Shown here: in pieces, positions 1 through 7,038 of the stretch
How positions within the stretch are numbered: position 1 is the stretch's first letter
Layout: each line of letters begins with the position of its first letter
NCBI GenBank assembly: GCA_049454855.1
Contig: JBMUAQ010000024.1
Location: forward strand, 1 to 22,257
Direction of reading: 5' to 3'
Source of the DNA: UBA2093 sp049454855
GTDB taxonomy: Bacteria > Actinomycetota > Acidimicrobiia > Acidimicrobiales > Ilumatobacteraceae
DNA length: 22,257 nt
Notes under the pieces: generated by a model
Databases searched by the model: none
What the model was told of the DNA's origin: nothing
The model's input: the letters and a program-made list of their open reading frames with translations, nothing else
Program-made: the position numbers and the translations under genes

Positions 1-1185
1 GGGCGCCAGACGGGCTCCAGCGTGAAGATGTTCATCCTCGCCGCGGCACTCGAGGCCGGGGTGGAGGGCACAGATCTCATCGACGGCACGATGCCGTGCC
101 GGTTCCCGAACCCGGGCAACCCCGACGAGCCGTTCGTGCTCACGAAGGGCGTGAGCAAGCCGCTCACCACGCTGGCAGAGCAGACGTGGCTGTCGATCAA
201 CTGCGCGTACGCGCGCCTCGCCCAGATCGTGGGCCTGAACCGCATGCCCCCGCTCGTGTACCGCCTCGCGGGGTCGGCTTATCTGCGACCGGAGATCTTC
301 GCGATCCAGCCGTACGCCAGTTTCTCCACCGGGGCGAACGAACTGAGCGCGTTCGACATGGCGGCCGGCGGCCAGACCATCGCGAACGGGGGAGTGCACG
401 CAGAGCCCTATTTCATCGAGGGCATCAAGGACGGTTTCGGAAACGTGCTCTACACGCACACCCCGGTCACCTACCAGGCGATGCGCAAGGACTCCGCCGA
501 CAAGGCGGTGTCGATCCTGAAGCAGACACTCATCCGCGGCACCGCGCGCCGCACGCCGCTCGAGGGTGACCGCCCCGCTGCGGGCAAGACCGGAACCCAG
601 GACGAGAACACGAACGCATGGTTCGTCGGGTTCACGAAGCAGCTCGCGACCGCCGTGTGGGTGGGTGACCCCAAGGGCTACACCCCGATGGTGAACATCC
701 CCGAGTTCCGCGCTGACGGCGTTCCGCGCGTGCAGGGCGCCACCTACCCCGCGCGCATCTGGAAGCAGTACATGGACGCCGCACACGAGGGCGTGGAACC
801 TCTCGACTGGGACGCCCCGCCGGCGCCGGTGCGCAACCAGTACCGGCTCTTCCTGCCCGGGGTGGACTGCACCGCAGAACTTGTGTCGGGCCGGCTGCCG
901 CGCACGCTCACCGGCCCGGTGAACACGGTCGCCCCCACGGTGCCTGTCACTGCCGCACCCGTGAGCACTCCCGTGACGACCCCGGTCACCACGGTCCCGG
1001 GGGCGGTCCCGCCCGTCACCACCGTCGCACCGACGGGCCCGGCGGTGCGCATCACCGACCCCGGCACCACCATCGCGCCGGAGATCACCGACCCCACCGT
1101 GCCCGTCACCGGTGCCGACCCGCTGCGCACGCTCGTGTACGACTGCGCGAAGGGCGTGCCGAAGTCGGTGCGCGTGGTGCAGTGA
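1..1185 (+). CDS. Class A penicillin-binding protein, C-terminal part (5' end outside window)
   Basis: This is the transpeptidase half of a bifunctional peptidoglycan synthase, which crosslinks stem peptides outside the membrane. The reading frame is open from base 1. The three penicillin-binding motifs are in order: SSVK (the nucleophile Ser codon is at 16-18), SIN (193-201) and KTG (586-594, inside AAGKTGTQD). The glycosyltransferase domain and membrane anchor must lie upstream of the window. After the catalytic domain comes a tail of about 110 residues, rich in Pro, Thr and Val, with PVTT/VAPT-type repeats flanked by two cysteines (GVDC and YDCAKG). Such a tail could span the wall or be glycosylated, which is inference. 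The GTG at 22 is internal to the SxxK motif and is not the real start. The family call is firm, but the paralogue (ponA type) cannot be decided from this part. Confidence 0.93.
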   Translation, partial: GRQTGSSVKMFILAAALEAGVEGTDLIDGTMPCRFPNPGNPDEPFVLTKGVSKPLTTLAEQTWLSINCAYARLAQIVGLNRMPPLVYRLAGSAYLRPEIFAIQPYASFSTGANELSAFDMAAGGQTIANGGVHAEPYFIEGIKDGFGNVLYTHTPVTYQAMRKDSADKAVSILKQTLIRGTARRTPLEGDRPAAGKTGTQDENTNAWFVGFTKQLATAVWVGDPKGYTPMVNIPEFRADGVPRVQGATYPARIWKQYMDAAHEGVEPLDWDAPPAPVRNQYRLFLPGVDCTAELVSGRLPRTLTGPVNTVAPTVPVTAAPVSTPVTTPVTTVPGAVPPVTTVAPTGPAVRITDPGTTIAPEITDPTVPVTGADPLRTLVYDCAKGVPKSVRVVQ

Positions 1186-1210
1186 TACGCCGTGCGGCCC
1201 GATTGCTCCC

Positions 1211-1216
1211 TAGCCT
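1211..1216 (+). promoter_or_regulatory. -10 element TAGCCT, leaderless-type promoter
   Basis: TAGCCT matches the actinobacterial -10 pattern TANNNT and ends 6 nt before the GTG at 1223. That spacing places the transcription start on the start codon. No Shine-Dalgarno sequence is visible in between. Confidence 0.55.
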
Positions 1217-1222
1217 GACCGC

Positions 1223-1678
1223 GTGGTTCTCTGGTTCGTCGGAACGGCGTTCGCGGCCGTGTGGTTCGTGTTCCGTGACCCCAGGTTCGACCTGCGCATG
1301 CTCGCGCTCGGCGCGCTCCTGCCCGACATCGTCGATGTGTGGAGCGGCGGCACCTGGGTGATGCACTCGGTGACGGCGAGCGTGACCGTTCTCGCACTCG
1401 TGATGCTCGCCACGCGGGGCCGCAGTCCGTCGCGACCGATGCTGCTCGCGGTGCCGATCGGCATGTTCATGCACCTCGTGTTCGACGGGGTGTTCGCGCG
1501 CACCACCGCGTTCTGGTGGCCGTTCGCCGGCACGGGCTTCGGCAGTGACAACCTTCCCTCGTTCGACCGTGGGTGGTGGAACGTGCCCCTCGAGATCGCG
1601 GGCGCCCTGCTCGCGGTGTGGGTGGTGCGCACCGTGCGCGACACAACCGGTGACCGGGGCGGTGCGGGCACATGCTGA
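1223..1678 (+). CDS. YdjM/DUF457-like integral membrane protein
   Basis: A 151-residue membrane protein with about four hydrophobic segments. It shows the pattern of the LexA-binding, membrane-bound putative metal-hydrolase family (YdjM, PF04307): GALLPDIVD near residue 33, a His-Ser pair (MHS) soon after, and a downstream HLVFDGVFA followed by a WWPF motif. The conserved Asp and His residues are the suspected metal ligands of that family, whose reaction is not established. The GTG start at 1223 is chosen because a TANNNT -10 element lies 6 nt upstream. The end overlaps the next gene's ATG by 7 nt, so the two are probably cotranscribed. The family match rests on motif recognition only. Confidence 0.7.
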   Translation: MVLWFVGTAFAAVWFVFRDPRFDLRMLALGALLPDIVDVWSGGTWVMHSVTASVTVLALVMLATRGRSPSRPMLLAVPIGMFMHLVFDGVFARTTAFWWPFAGTGFGSDNLPSFDRGWWNVPLEIAGALLAVWVVRTVRDTTGDRGGAGTC

Positions 1679-2262
1679 TCCTCGTGCGTCACGGCCGCAC
1701 CGTGGTGAACGCCGGCGGTCGCCTGCAGGGCAGGGTGGACACCGTGCTGGACGGGGTGGGCCGGGAGCAGGCCCGTCTCACCGGCGAGCACCTGCGTGCG
1801 AGGTTCCCCGGCGCGAGGGTGATCAGCAGCCCGCTGGCCCGTGCGTTGGAGACCGCTGGCGCGGTGTCGGACGATGTCACCGTGGACGGGAGGTTCGTGG
1901 AGCTCGACTACGGCGACTGGGACGGCCTGAGAATGGACGAGGTGCCGGCCGACCGGTGGCGGGCATGGCGCAACGACCCCCACCTGCGCCCGCCGAACGG
2001 TGAGACACTCGCCGAACTCGACGAGCGGGTGCGACCGGCACTCGTGGAACTGGTCGATGCGGCGCGGAATGGTGATGTGATCGTGGTGTCTCACGTGTCG
2101 CCGATCAAGAGCGCCGTCACATGGGCACTCGGGGCGGGGCCGGAGATGACATGGCGCATGTCGCTCGACCGGGCCTCGATCTGCACCGTGGCCATCGGGC
2201 CGAACGGCCCCGCGCTCGCCAGTTTCAACGAGACACATCATCTCGTCGGTGTCGAGCGCTGA
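1672..2262 (+). CDS. Histidine phosphatase superfamily protein (phosphoglycerate-mutase-like)
   Basis: A 196-residue cytosolic phosphatase of the RHG family. The phosphorylated His lies in VRHGRT (His7), the second catalytic His in VVSHVSPIK (His141), and the acidic residue in ELDYGDWDG. The branch-1 fold uses this His for transient phosphorylation while hydrolysing small phosphate esters. Family members include alpha-ribazole phosphatase (CobC), phosphoserine phosphatases and broad-specificity enzymes, and the sequence does not decide between them. The start ATG overlaps the end of the membrane-protein gene by 7 nt (ATGCTGA), which suggests translational coupling. The gene converges on the RNase P RNA gene. 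Confidence 0.85.
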   Translation: MLILVRHGRTVVNAGGRLQGRVDTVLDGVGREQARLTGEHLRARFPGARVISSPLARALETAGAVSDDVTVDGRFVELDYGDWDGLRMDEVPADRWRAWRNDPHLRPPNGETLAELDERVRPALVELVDAARNGDVIVVSHVSPIKSAVTWALGAGPEMTWRMSLDRASICTVAIGPNGPALASFNETHHLVGVER

Positions 2263-2284
2263 CGCTCCGCGTGGAGGGCCGGTG

Positions 2285-2631
<347 letters not shown>

Positions 2632-2639
2632 CGACGACG

Positions 2640-2645
2640 AGTGTA
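2640..2645 (-). promoter_or_regulatory. -10 element TACACT for rnpB
   Basis: On the minus strand TACACT ends about 8 nt before the predicted 5' end of RNase P RNA, which is the expected distance from a -10 box to the transcript start. No good -35 is visible. Confidence 0.5.
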
Positions 2646-2679
2646 CGGACGCATCGCGCCGCGGGCGAGGGTGATCCGT

Positions 2680-2703
2680 ACCCGGCCCGGGAGGGTGCCG
2701 GGT
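2680..2703 (-). terminator. Possible hairpin at the end of the ferritin-like operon
   Basis: ACCCGGC (2680-2686) pairs with GCCGGGT (2697-2703) in a 7-bp stem with a 10-nt loop, right at the stop codon of the minus-strand gene. No T-tract follows, so intrinsic termination is uncertain. Confidence 0.3.
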
Positions 2704-3494
2704 CAGTACTCGAGGCTGTTGAGGCTCGGGGTCTCCATGGACAGCGTGGTGCGGGCACCGGCGTCGTTGGGGTTCCCGACCGTCGCGTCGAATGCCGACA
2801 GCGAACCGAAGGCGGACGGCAGGGTGGCCACCAGCGCGGCACCGTTCTCGTCCACCCCGGGCACGATTCCGGCAGAGCCCGGCCTGATCAACTGTGCCGT
2901 GGCGGCCGAGTGCTGGGACGGGGCCACCGAGAGGCTCATCATCGCCGAGCGAAGTGCGGGCTCGCTCGTCCAGGCGACGAACGCCTGGTACGTGGCGGCC
3001 ACGACGGCCTCGAGCGCATGGACGAACACGAGCACGTCATCGGCGGCGGTGTCGCTGTCGGCGATGAGCGCGGTCGCGGTGTCGACGTAGTTCGCCATCA
3101 TCCGGGTGTTCGGCCGGTCGACGCTCTTGCCGCCGCGGGCAGCGACGAGCGGCGCGATGGCGGCGAGGTTCGAGCGGTGTGCATCGAGGAACTGCTCGAT
3201 CGCCTGCTTGGTCGACGCGGTCGCGTTGCCCGTGATTGCCGGGGACCCCAGTGCCTCGATGGCGAGTGCCTCCACCGACTCCGCGGTGCGCAGCAGAACC
3301 ACGTCGGACACGTGTGCCTCGGGGAGTGCGGTGGCGGCCGGGGCCTCGCCCACGCGCGCGAGGCCGGAGTGCTCGCTGCCGCATGCGGCGAGGATCACGC
3401 CCGCCGCAGCGACCGCGCCGCCGTTCAGGATGAGTGAGCGTCTGCTGATTCGGTCGTTCATCGTGGGTTCCCGTCTCGTGTCGTTCGTGCTCAT
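2703..3494 (-). CDS. Tat-exported lipoprotein with degenerate ferritin-like domain
   Basis: A 263-residue predicted exported protein. The N-terminal region has a twin-arginine motif (SRRSLIL, about residues 17-23), a hydrophobic stretch and a lipobox (ILAAC). It should therefore cross by the Tat route and be lipidated on the Cys. The mature part looks like a four-helix ferritin-like bundle related to the neighbouring gene's product. Its ligand positions look eroded: the fourth helix reads SVAPSQH, where the neighbour has TAEARH. Iron binding is doubtful. The ATG at 3494 overlaps the upstream stop as ATGA, giving direct coupling. A second ATG at 3461 (MNDRISRR) would give a shorter, more typical signal peptide. 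Function is unknown; storage, redox or cell-envelope roles are all possible. Confidence 0.75.
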   Translation of the reverse strand: MSTNDTRREPTMNDRISRRSLILNGGAVAAAGVILAACGSEHSGLARVGEAPAATALPEAHVSDVVLLRTAESVEALAIEALGSPAITGNATASTKQAIEQFLDAHRSNLAAIAPLVAARGGKSVDRPNTRMMANYVDTATALIADSDTAADDVLVFVHALEAVVAATYQAFVAWTSEPALRSAMMSLSVAPSQHSAATAQLIRPGSAGIVPGVDENGAALVATLPSAFGSLSAFDATVGNPNDAGARTTLSMETPSLNSLEY

Positions 3495-4060
3495 GCGTTC
3501 TGGGCGAGGGACTGCACGGTGCCGGTGGACGACACCAGGAGCGCGCCGATGTGGCGTGCCTCGGCCGTGACGATCGAGGCCACGAGGGTCGCGGCATCGA
3601 GGCCCGCAACGGAGTTGAGGGCGGAGACGTGTGCATCCACCGTTGCACGCTCGTGTGCGGCGAGCTCACGGGCCAGCTGTGCGTAGCCGCGGCCGGACAG
3701 TGCCAGCGCAGTGCCCGCAGCGGAGACTGCGTCACGGCCGAGGTACGCGGCGAGAGCCTGCACGTACGCGAGGTGGTGGGAATGGATCAACTTGAGGGCG
3801 GCGAGGTCGTCCCCGCTGACACCCGGGACGGCGGCTTCGTAGGTGGCGACCATGTCGGCCTCCCGCGCGATGAGCGAGTTGATCACCGGGATGTCCGAGC
3901 CTGCACGGTGCGGGGGAGCAGTGGTGGTCGGGGCGGAGCCGTCCTCGGCCGCCGACGCACGCGACGCGACAGCCACGGCCGCTCCTGCCGCCACCAAGGA
4001 CGAGAGGATCCCGCGACGGGTCCTGTAGGTGGTGCCTGTGATCTCCGGGGTTTCGTCCAC
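3491..4060 (-). CDS. Exported ferritin-like domain protein, Tat signal
   Basis: A 189-residue protein. The N-terminus carries a twin-arginine segment (RTRRGILSS), a hydrophobic alanine-rich core and a likely cleavage site near ASRASAAED. The mature part is helical with ferritin-like spacing of Glu and His: EADMVATYEAA in helix 1, LIHSHHLAYV in helix 2, AAHERATVDAH in helix 3 and TAEARHIGAL in helix 4. This could build a di-metal site, which is inference. The GTG at 4060 is preferred over upstream in-frame starts because AAAGGA lies 8 nt before it and the Tat signal then sits near the N-terminus. Starting upstream would also place coding sequence over the end of the kinase gene. The stop overlaps the next gene by 4 nt. 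Confidence 0.75.
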   Translation of the reverse strand: MDETPEITGTTYRTRRGILSSLVAAGAAVAVASRASAAEDGSAPTTTAPPHRAGSDIPVINSLIAREADMVATYEAAVPGVSGDDLAALKLIHSHHLAYVQALAAYLGRDAVSAAGTALALSGRGYAQLARELAAHERATVDAHVSALNSVAGLDAATLVASIVTAEARHIGALLVSSTGTVQSLAQNA

Positions 4061-4101
4061 GAGGGGTGTCCTTTGGTTCTCTCGGGTTCTGACGCCGACC
4101 A

Positions 4102-4107
4102 ACACTA
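4102..4107 (-). promoter_or_regulatory. -10 element TAGTGT for the ferritin-like pair
   Basis: TAGTGT on the minus strand lies 41 nt before the GTG at 4060. Its first three bases are the TAG stop codon of the upstream kinase gene. A short 5' leader with AAAGGA follows. No strong -35 was found, so this is a candidate only. Confidence 0.35.
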
Positions 4108-5565
4108 GAAGTCCAGTGCCGACAGGGCAGGTATCCACGACCGCGCACGGGACACGGCCGATTCCCATTCTGACCGCGGGACGCCCGGTTCACCCAAAGG
4201 TTCCACCGTGCGGTGGCCGGTCGTTGCACCGCACGCATCGGCGAGGGAGCCCCAGTGGCCCGCTGCGACTCCCGCGAGCAGGCCCGCGCCGAGCGTGGTG
4301 GCCTCCGTGACGGGTGACACGCTCACCGGGCGGCCTGCGGCATCGGCGAGCGCCTGCACGAAGGTGGCATTGCGGCTCATGCCGCCGTCGATGTTCAGGG
4401 TGTCCACCGTCGTGCCCGAGTCGCGCTCGGCGGCCACCAGCAGGTCGACACCGCGGTGCGCCACTCCCTCGAGCACGGCGCGCACCACGTGCGCGCGCGT
4501 GGTGCCACGGGTGATGCCGAGCATCGTGCCCCGCGCGCCGTAGTCCCAGTGCGGCGTGCCGAGCCCGAGAAGTGCCGGCACGTACACCACGCCGCCCGAA
4601 TCCGGCACCGATGACGCAATCGCGTCCGTGTCGGCCGCGGCGGCGATCAGCCCCATGTCGTCGCGCAGCCACTCGATGTTGGTGCCCGCCGACAGCATCA
4701 CCGCCTCCACGCCGTAGTGGGTGGTGTGCGCGTCGCTGTGGGCGACGATGGGGAACGTGCCGCCGCCGCTGCGGTTCCCGTGAACGGGTGGGGTGGTGCC
4801 GGTGTAGAGATCCAGCATCCCTCCCGTGCCGAAGGTGACCTTCGCCCGGCCGGGGGCGATGCACCCCTGGCCCACCATCGATGCCTGCTGGTCGCCGACC
4901 AGCGCGGTGACGGGAGGCGCCCCGGGGAGCTCCACGGCATCGGCGCAGCGGCCCATCGTGGGAACGATGACGGGCAGCTGGTGGAGATGGAGCCCGAGCG
5001 CGGAGACCGTGGCCGGGTTCCATTCGGTTCCCGCCGCGGTGGTGAGCCCGGTGACGGCGGCGTTCGTGCGGTCGGTGACGTGTGACGCCCCGCGCGACAA
5101 GCGCCAGACGATCCACGACTCCACAGTGCCGAACAGGATGTCGTCGTCGGCCCTGGCCGCTGCATCGGCAACGTGGTTGTTGAGCAGCCATGCGTACTTC
5201 GTTGCCGACTGGTTCGGTGCCAGCGCGAGGCCGTGCTCGGCGCGCGCCATGATGCACTCACCGACGGTGCGGAGGTCCTGCCAGCCGATGGCCGGGCCGA
5301 GCGGCATGCCCGTGGAGCGCCGCCAGCCCACCGCAGATGCGCGCTGGTTGGTGATGCCGACACAGTCCACCGGCCGCCCGCCCATGGCAGCGATGGACAC
5401 GCGCAGCACCGCGTCGTACATCGCGGCAGCATCGAACTCGACGAGCCCTCCCGCCGGCGACTGAGGGGCGAACTCCTCGTGGTGGAGGTCGGTCACCGTG
5501 GCATCGCCCTGCACGACCGCGGCACGCAGGCCGCTCGTGCCGATGTCGATGACGAGTGCCCTCAC
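4105..5565 (-). CDS. FGGY-family carbohydrate kinase, glycerol-kinase-like with altered substrate pocket
   Basis: A 486-residue cytosolic ATP-dependent kinase. It has the family's N-terminal phosphate loop (VIDIGTSGLR, residues 5-14), GITNQR (70-75), GDQQ (224-227), the ATP-domain block GLGTPHWDYGARGT and the C-terminal IDGGMSRN. It is closest in style to glycerol kinase. Aligned with the canonical GlpK at 15802-17262, the glycerol-binding Glu after NQR is Ala76, and the Tyr of the PYFSGTK motif is Asn118 (PNQSATK). Arg75, Trp95 and Asp225 are kept. The catalytic Asp is present, so it should be active, but glycerol may not be the substrate. The GTG start overlaps the flavoprotein stop as GTGA, making it the last gene of the glpD operon. 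Alternatives are a dihydroxyacetone, erythritol or alkyl-glycerol kinase. Confidence 0.85.
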   Translation of the reverse strand: MRALVIDIGTSGLRAAVVQGDATVTDLHHEEFAPQSPAGGLVEFDAAAMYDAVLRVSIAAMGGRPVDCVGITNQRASAVGWRRSTGMPLGPAIGWQDLRTVGECIMARAEHGLALAPNQSATKYAWLLNNHVADAAARADDDILFGTVESWIVWRLSRGASHVTDRTNAAVTGLTTAAGTEWNPATVSALGLHLHQLPVIVPTMGRCADAVELPGAPPVTALVGDQQASMVGQGCIAPGRAKVTFGTGGMLDLYTGTTPPVHGNRSGGGTFPIVAHSDAHTTHYGVEAVMLSAGTNIEWLRDDMGLIAAAADTDAIASSVPDSGGVVYVPALLGLGTPHWDYGARGTMLGITRGTTRAHVVRAVLEGVAHRGVDLLVAAERDSGTTVDTLNIDGGMSRNATFVQALADAAGRPVSVSPVTEATTLGAGLLAGVAAGHWGSLADACGATTGHRTVEPLGEPGVPRSEWESAVSRARSWIPALSALDF

Positions 5566-7034
5566 AGCCCGAGCTTCCCCGGGTTCAGGATGGCCGCCGG
5601 GTCGAGCGCGTGCTTCACCGCGCGGAGAACATCGAGCCCGTTGCCGAGCGCGGCACGCACGAAGCCCGCGCGGCTCAGGCCCACACCGTGGTGGTGCGAG
5701 AGGCTCGCACCGGCCGCGATTGCCGCGTTCTGGCCGCGTTCCCACATGGCCAGGTATGTGGCCTCGAACTCCTCCGCGGGCGGGTTCGCGGCGAACGTGA
5801 AGTACACACACGCCCCCTCGATGTAGCTGTGCGAGAGATGGCACGTGGCCGTGCGTGCGTGGGGCACCGACAGCATCGCTGACTCCACCTGCTCCACCAC
5901 CGCGTCGAGTGCCGCCCAGTTCGCGGCGACCTCCATGGTGTCCACCACGTAACCCTTGCGCGTGAGTGCCTGCAGACCGCTGGTGTCGTTGCGGTGGTGC
6001 ATCCACTTCTCCACGAGGCCGTCGTCGAGAACCCGCGCACCGAGTGCGAGAGCGGCGTCGTGCACCGTCGTCATGGCGGAATCCACCACGGCCTCGGAGC
6101 CCTCGTCCAGCACGAGAAGCACGGCCTCGGTGCCGTCGCCGCCGTGCGAGCGCTTGCTCTCCGCGCCGTCGTAGAGCCGCAGCACCGCCGGCGTCGCCCC
6201 CGCGCGCACCGCGCGTCGGCACGCCTCGAAACCGTCCGACAGGTTCGCGAACGAGTACGCCGCCCTGCGCTCCACCTCGGCCACCGGGTGGGCGCGCAGC
6301 CACACGCGGGTGATGACACCGAGCGTGCCCTCGCTGCCGAGGAACAACTGGTTGAGGTCGGGTCCCACGGCGGCAGCGGGGGCACCGCCGGTGCGCACCA
6401 CGGTGCCGTCGGCCATGACCACCTCGAGGCCGTGCACCATGTCCTCGATCTTCCCGTAGCGCGTGGAGTACTGGCCCGCGCCGCGGCACGCCACCCAGCC
6501 GCCGACGGTGCTGATGTCGAACGACTGCGGGAAGTGCCCGACGGTGAGCCCCTCGGCGCGCACTGCGTTCTCGAGGTCGGGCCCGAACGTGCCAGCGAGC
6601 GCGCAGACGATCCCCGACACGGTGTCGATCGACTCGATGCCCTGCATCGCCCCCATGTCGAGGGCCACGCCGCCGTGCAGCGGGATCGCCGCACCGCACA
6701 CGCCGCTGCGGCCACCTGACGGCGTCACCGCGATGCCGCGTCCGTTGCACAGTGCGAGCAGACGCGACACCTCCTCAGTGGTGGAGGGCCGGCACACAAC
6801 CGACGGGATCTGCGGCACGCGCCCCTCGAGCGACCACCGCATCGCGAGTGGCCACCAGTCACGGCCGTGCTCCGCGCGGGTGCCGGCCCCGGTGTCGGTG
6901 GCGCACACCGCGGAGATGGCTGCGATGTCGGCGGCATCGAGCGCCGGTGCGGGTGGGTAGTGGCTCGTTGCGGCGTCGGCAGACGGCACGACCTCGATCG
7001 GTGGCGTGGCGGCCGTGTCGAATCGGTTGTTCAT
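5562..7034 (-). CDS. FAD-linked oxidase, alkyl-dihydroxyacetonephosphate synthase-like
   Basis: A 490-residue VAO/PCMH-type flavoprotein. The FAD-binding half has TPSGGRSGVCGA (104-115) and STVGGWVACRGAGQYSTRYGKIED. The C-terminal half ends with the HHHG motif (447-450) and NPGKLGL. The blocks SHSYIEGACVYFTF and SLSHHHGVG resemble those of alkyl-DHAP synthase (AGPS), where the Tyr and the His loop take part in swapping the acyl chain of acyl-DHAP for a fatty alcohol. The related 2-hydroxyacid oxidase branch shares the FAD fold but generally not this combination. The ATG lies 4 nt after the glpD stop, with AAGGGG close by, and the stop overlaps the kinase start. Placement between a G3P dehydrogenase and a kinase supports a C3-phosphate substrate. 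AGPS activity itself is inferred. Confidence 0.82.
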   Translation of the reverse strand: MNNRFDTAATPPIEVVPSADAATSHYPPAPALDAADIAAISAVCATDTGAGTRAEHGRDWWPLAMRWSLEGRVPQIPSVVCRPSTTEEVSRLLALCNGRGIAVTPSGGRSGVCGAAIPLHGGVALDMGAMQGIESIDTVSGIVCALAGTFGPDLENAVRAEGLTVGHFPQSFDISTVGGWVACRGAGQYSTRYGKIEDMVHGLEVVMADGTVVRTGGAPAAAVGPDLNQLFLGSEGTLGVITRVWLRAHPVAEVERRAAYSFANLSDGFEACRRAVRAGATPAVLRLYDGAESKRSHGGDGTEAVLLVLDEGSEAVVDSAMTTVHDAALALGARVLDDGLVEKWMHHRNDTSGLQALTRKGYVVDTMEVAANWAALDAVVEQVESAMLSVPHARTATCHLSHSYIEGACVYFTFAANPPAEEFEATYLAMWERGQNAAIAAGASLSHHHGVGLSRAGFVRAALGNGLDVLRAVKHALDPAAILNPGKLGL

Positions 7035-7038
7035 GGGT

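Noticed and set aside
2254..2267. Short hairpin GAGCG-CTGA-CGCTC between the phosphatase gene and rnpB
   Set aside because: The stem is only 5 bp with no T-tract on either side, too weak to call a terminator.
5566..6750. A long minus-strand open frame continuing upstream of the FGGY kinase, in another frame of the flavoprotein gene
   Set aside because: It is rich in Arg, His and Gly as expected of a shadow frame in high-GC DNA. The flavoprotein frame has clear family motifs, and the kinase starts cleanly at 5565 with a GTGA overlap.
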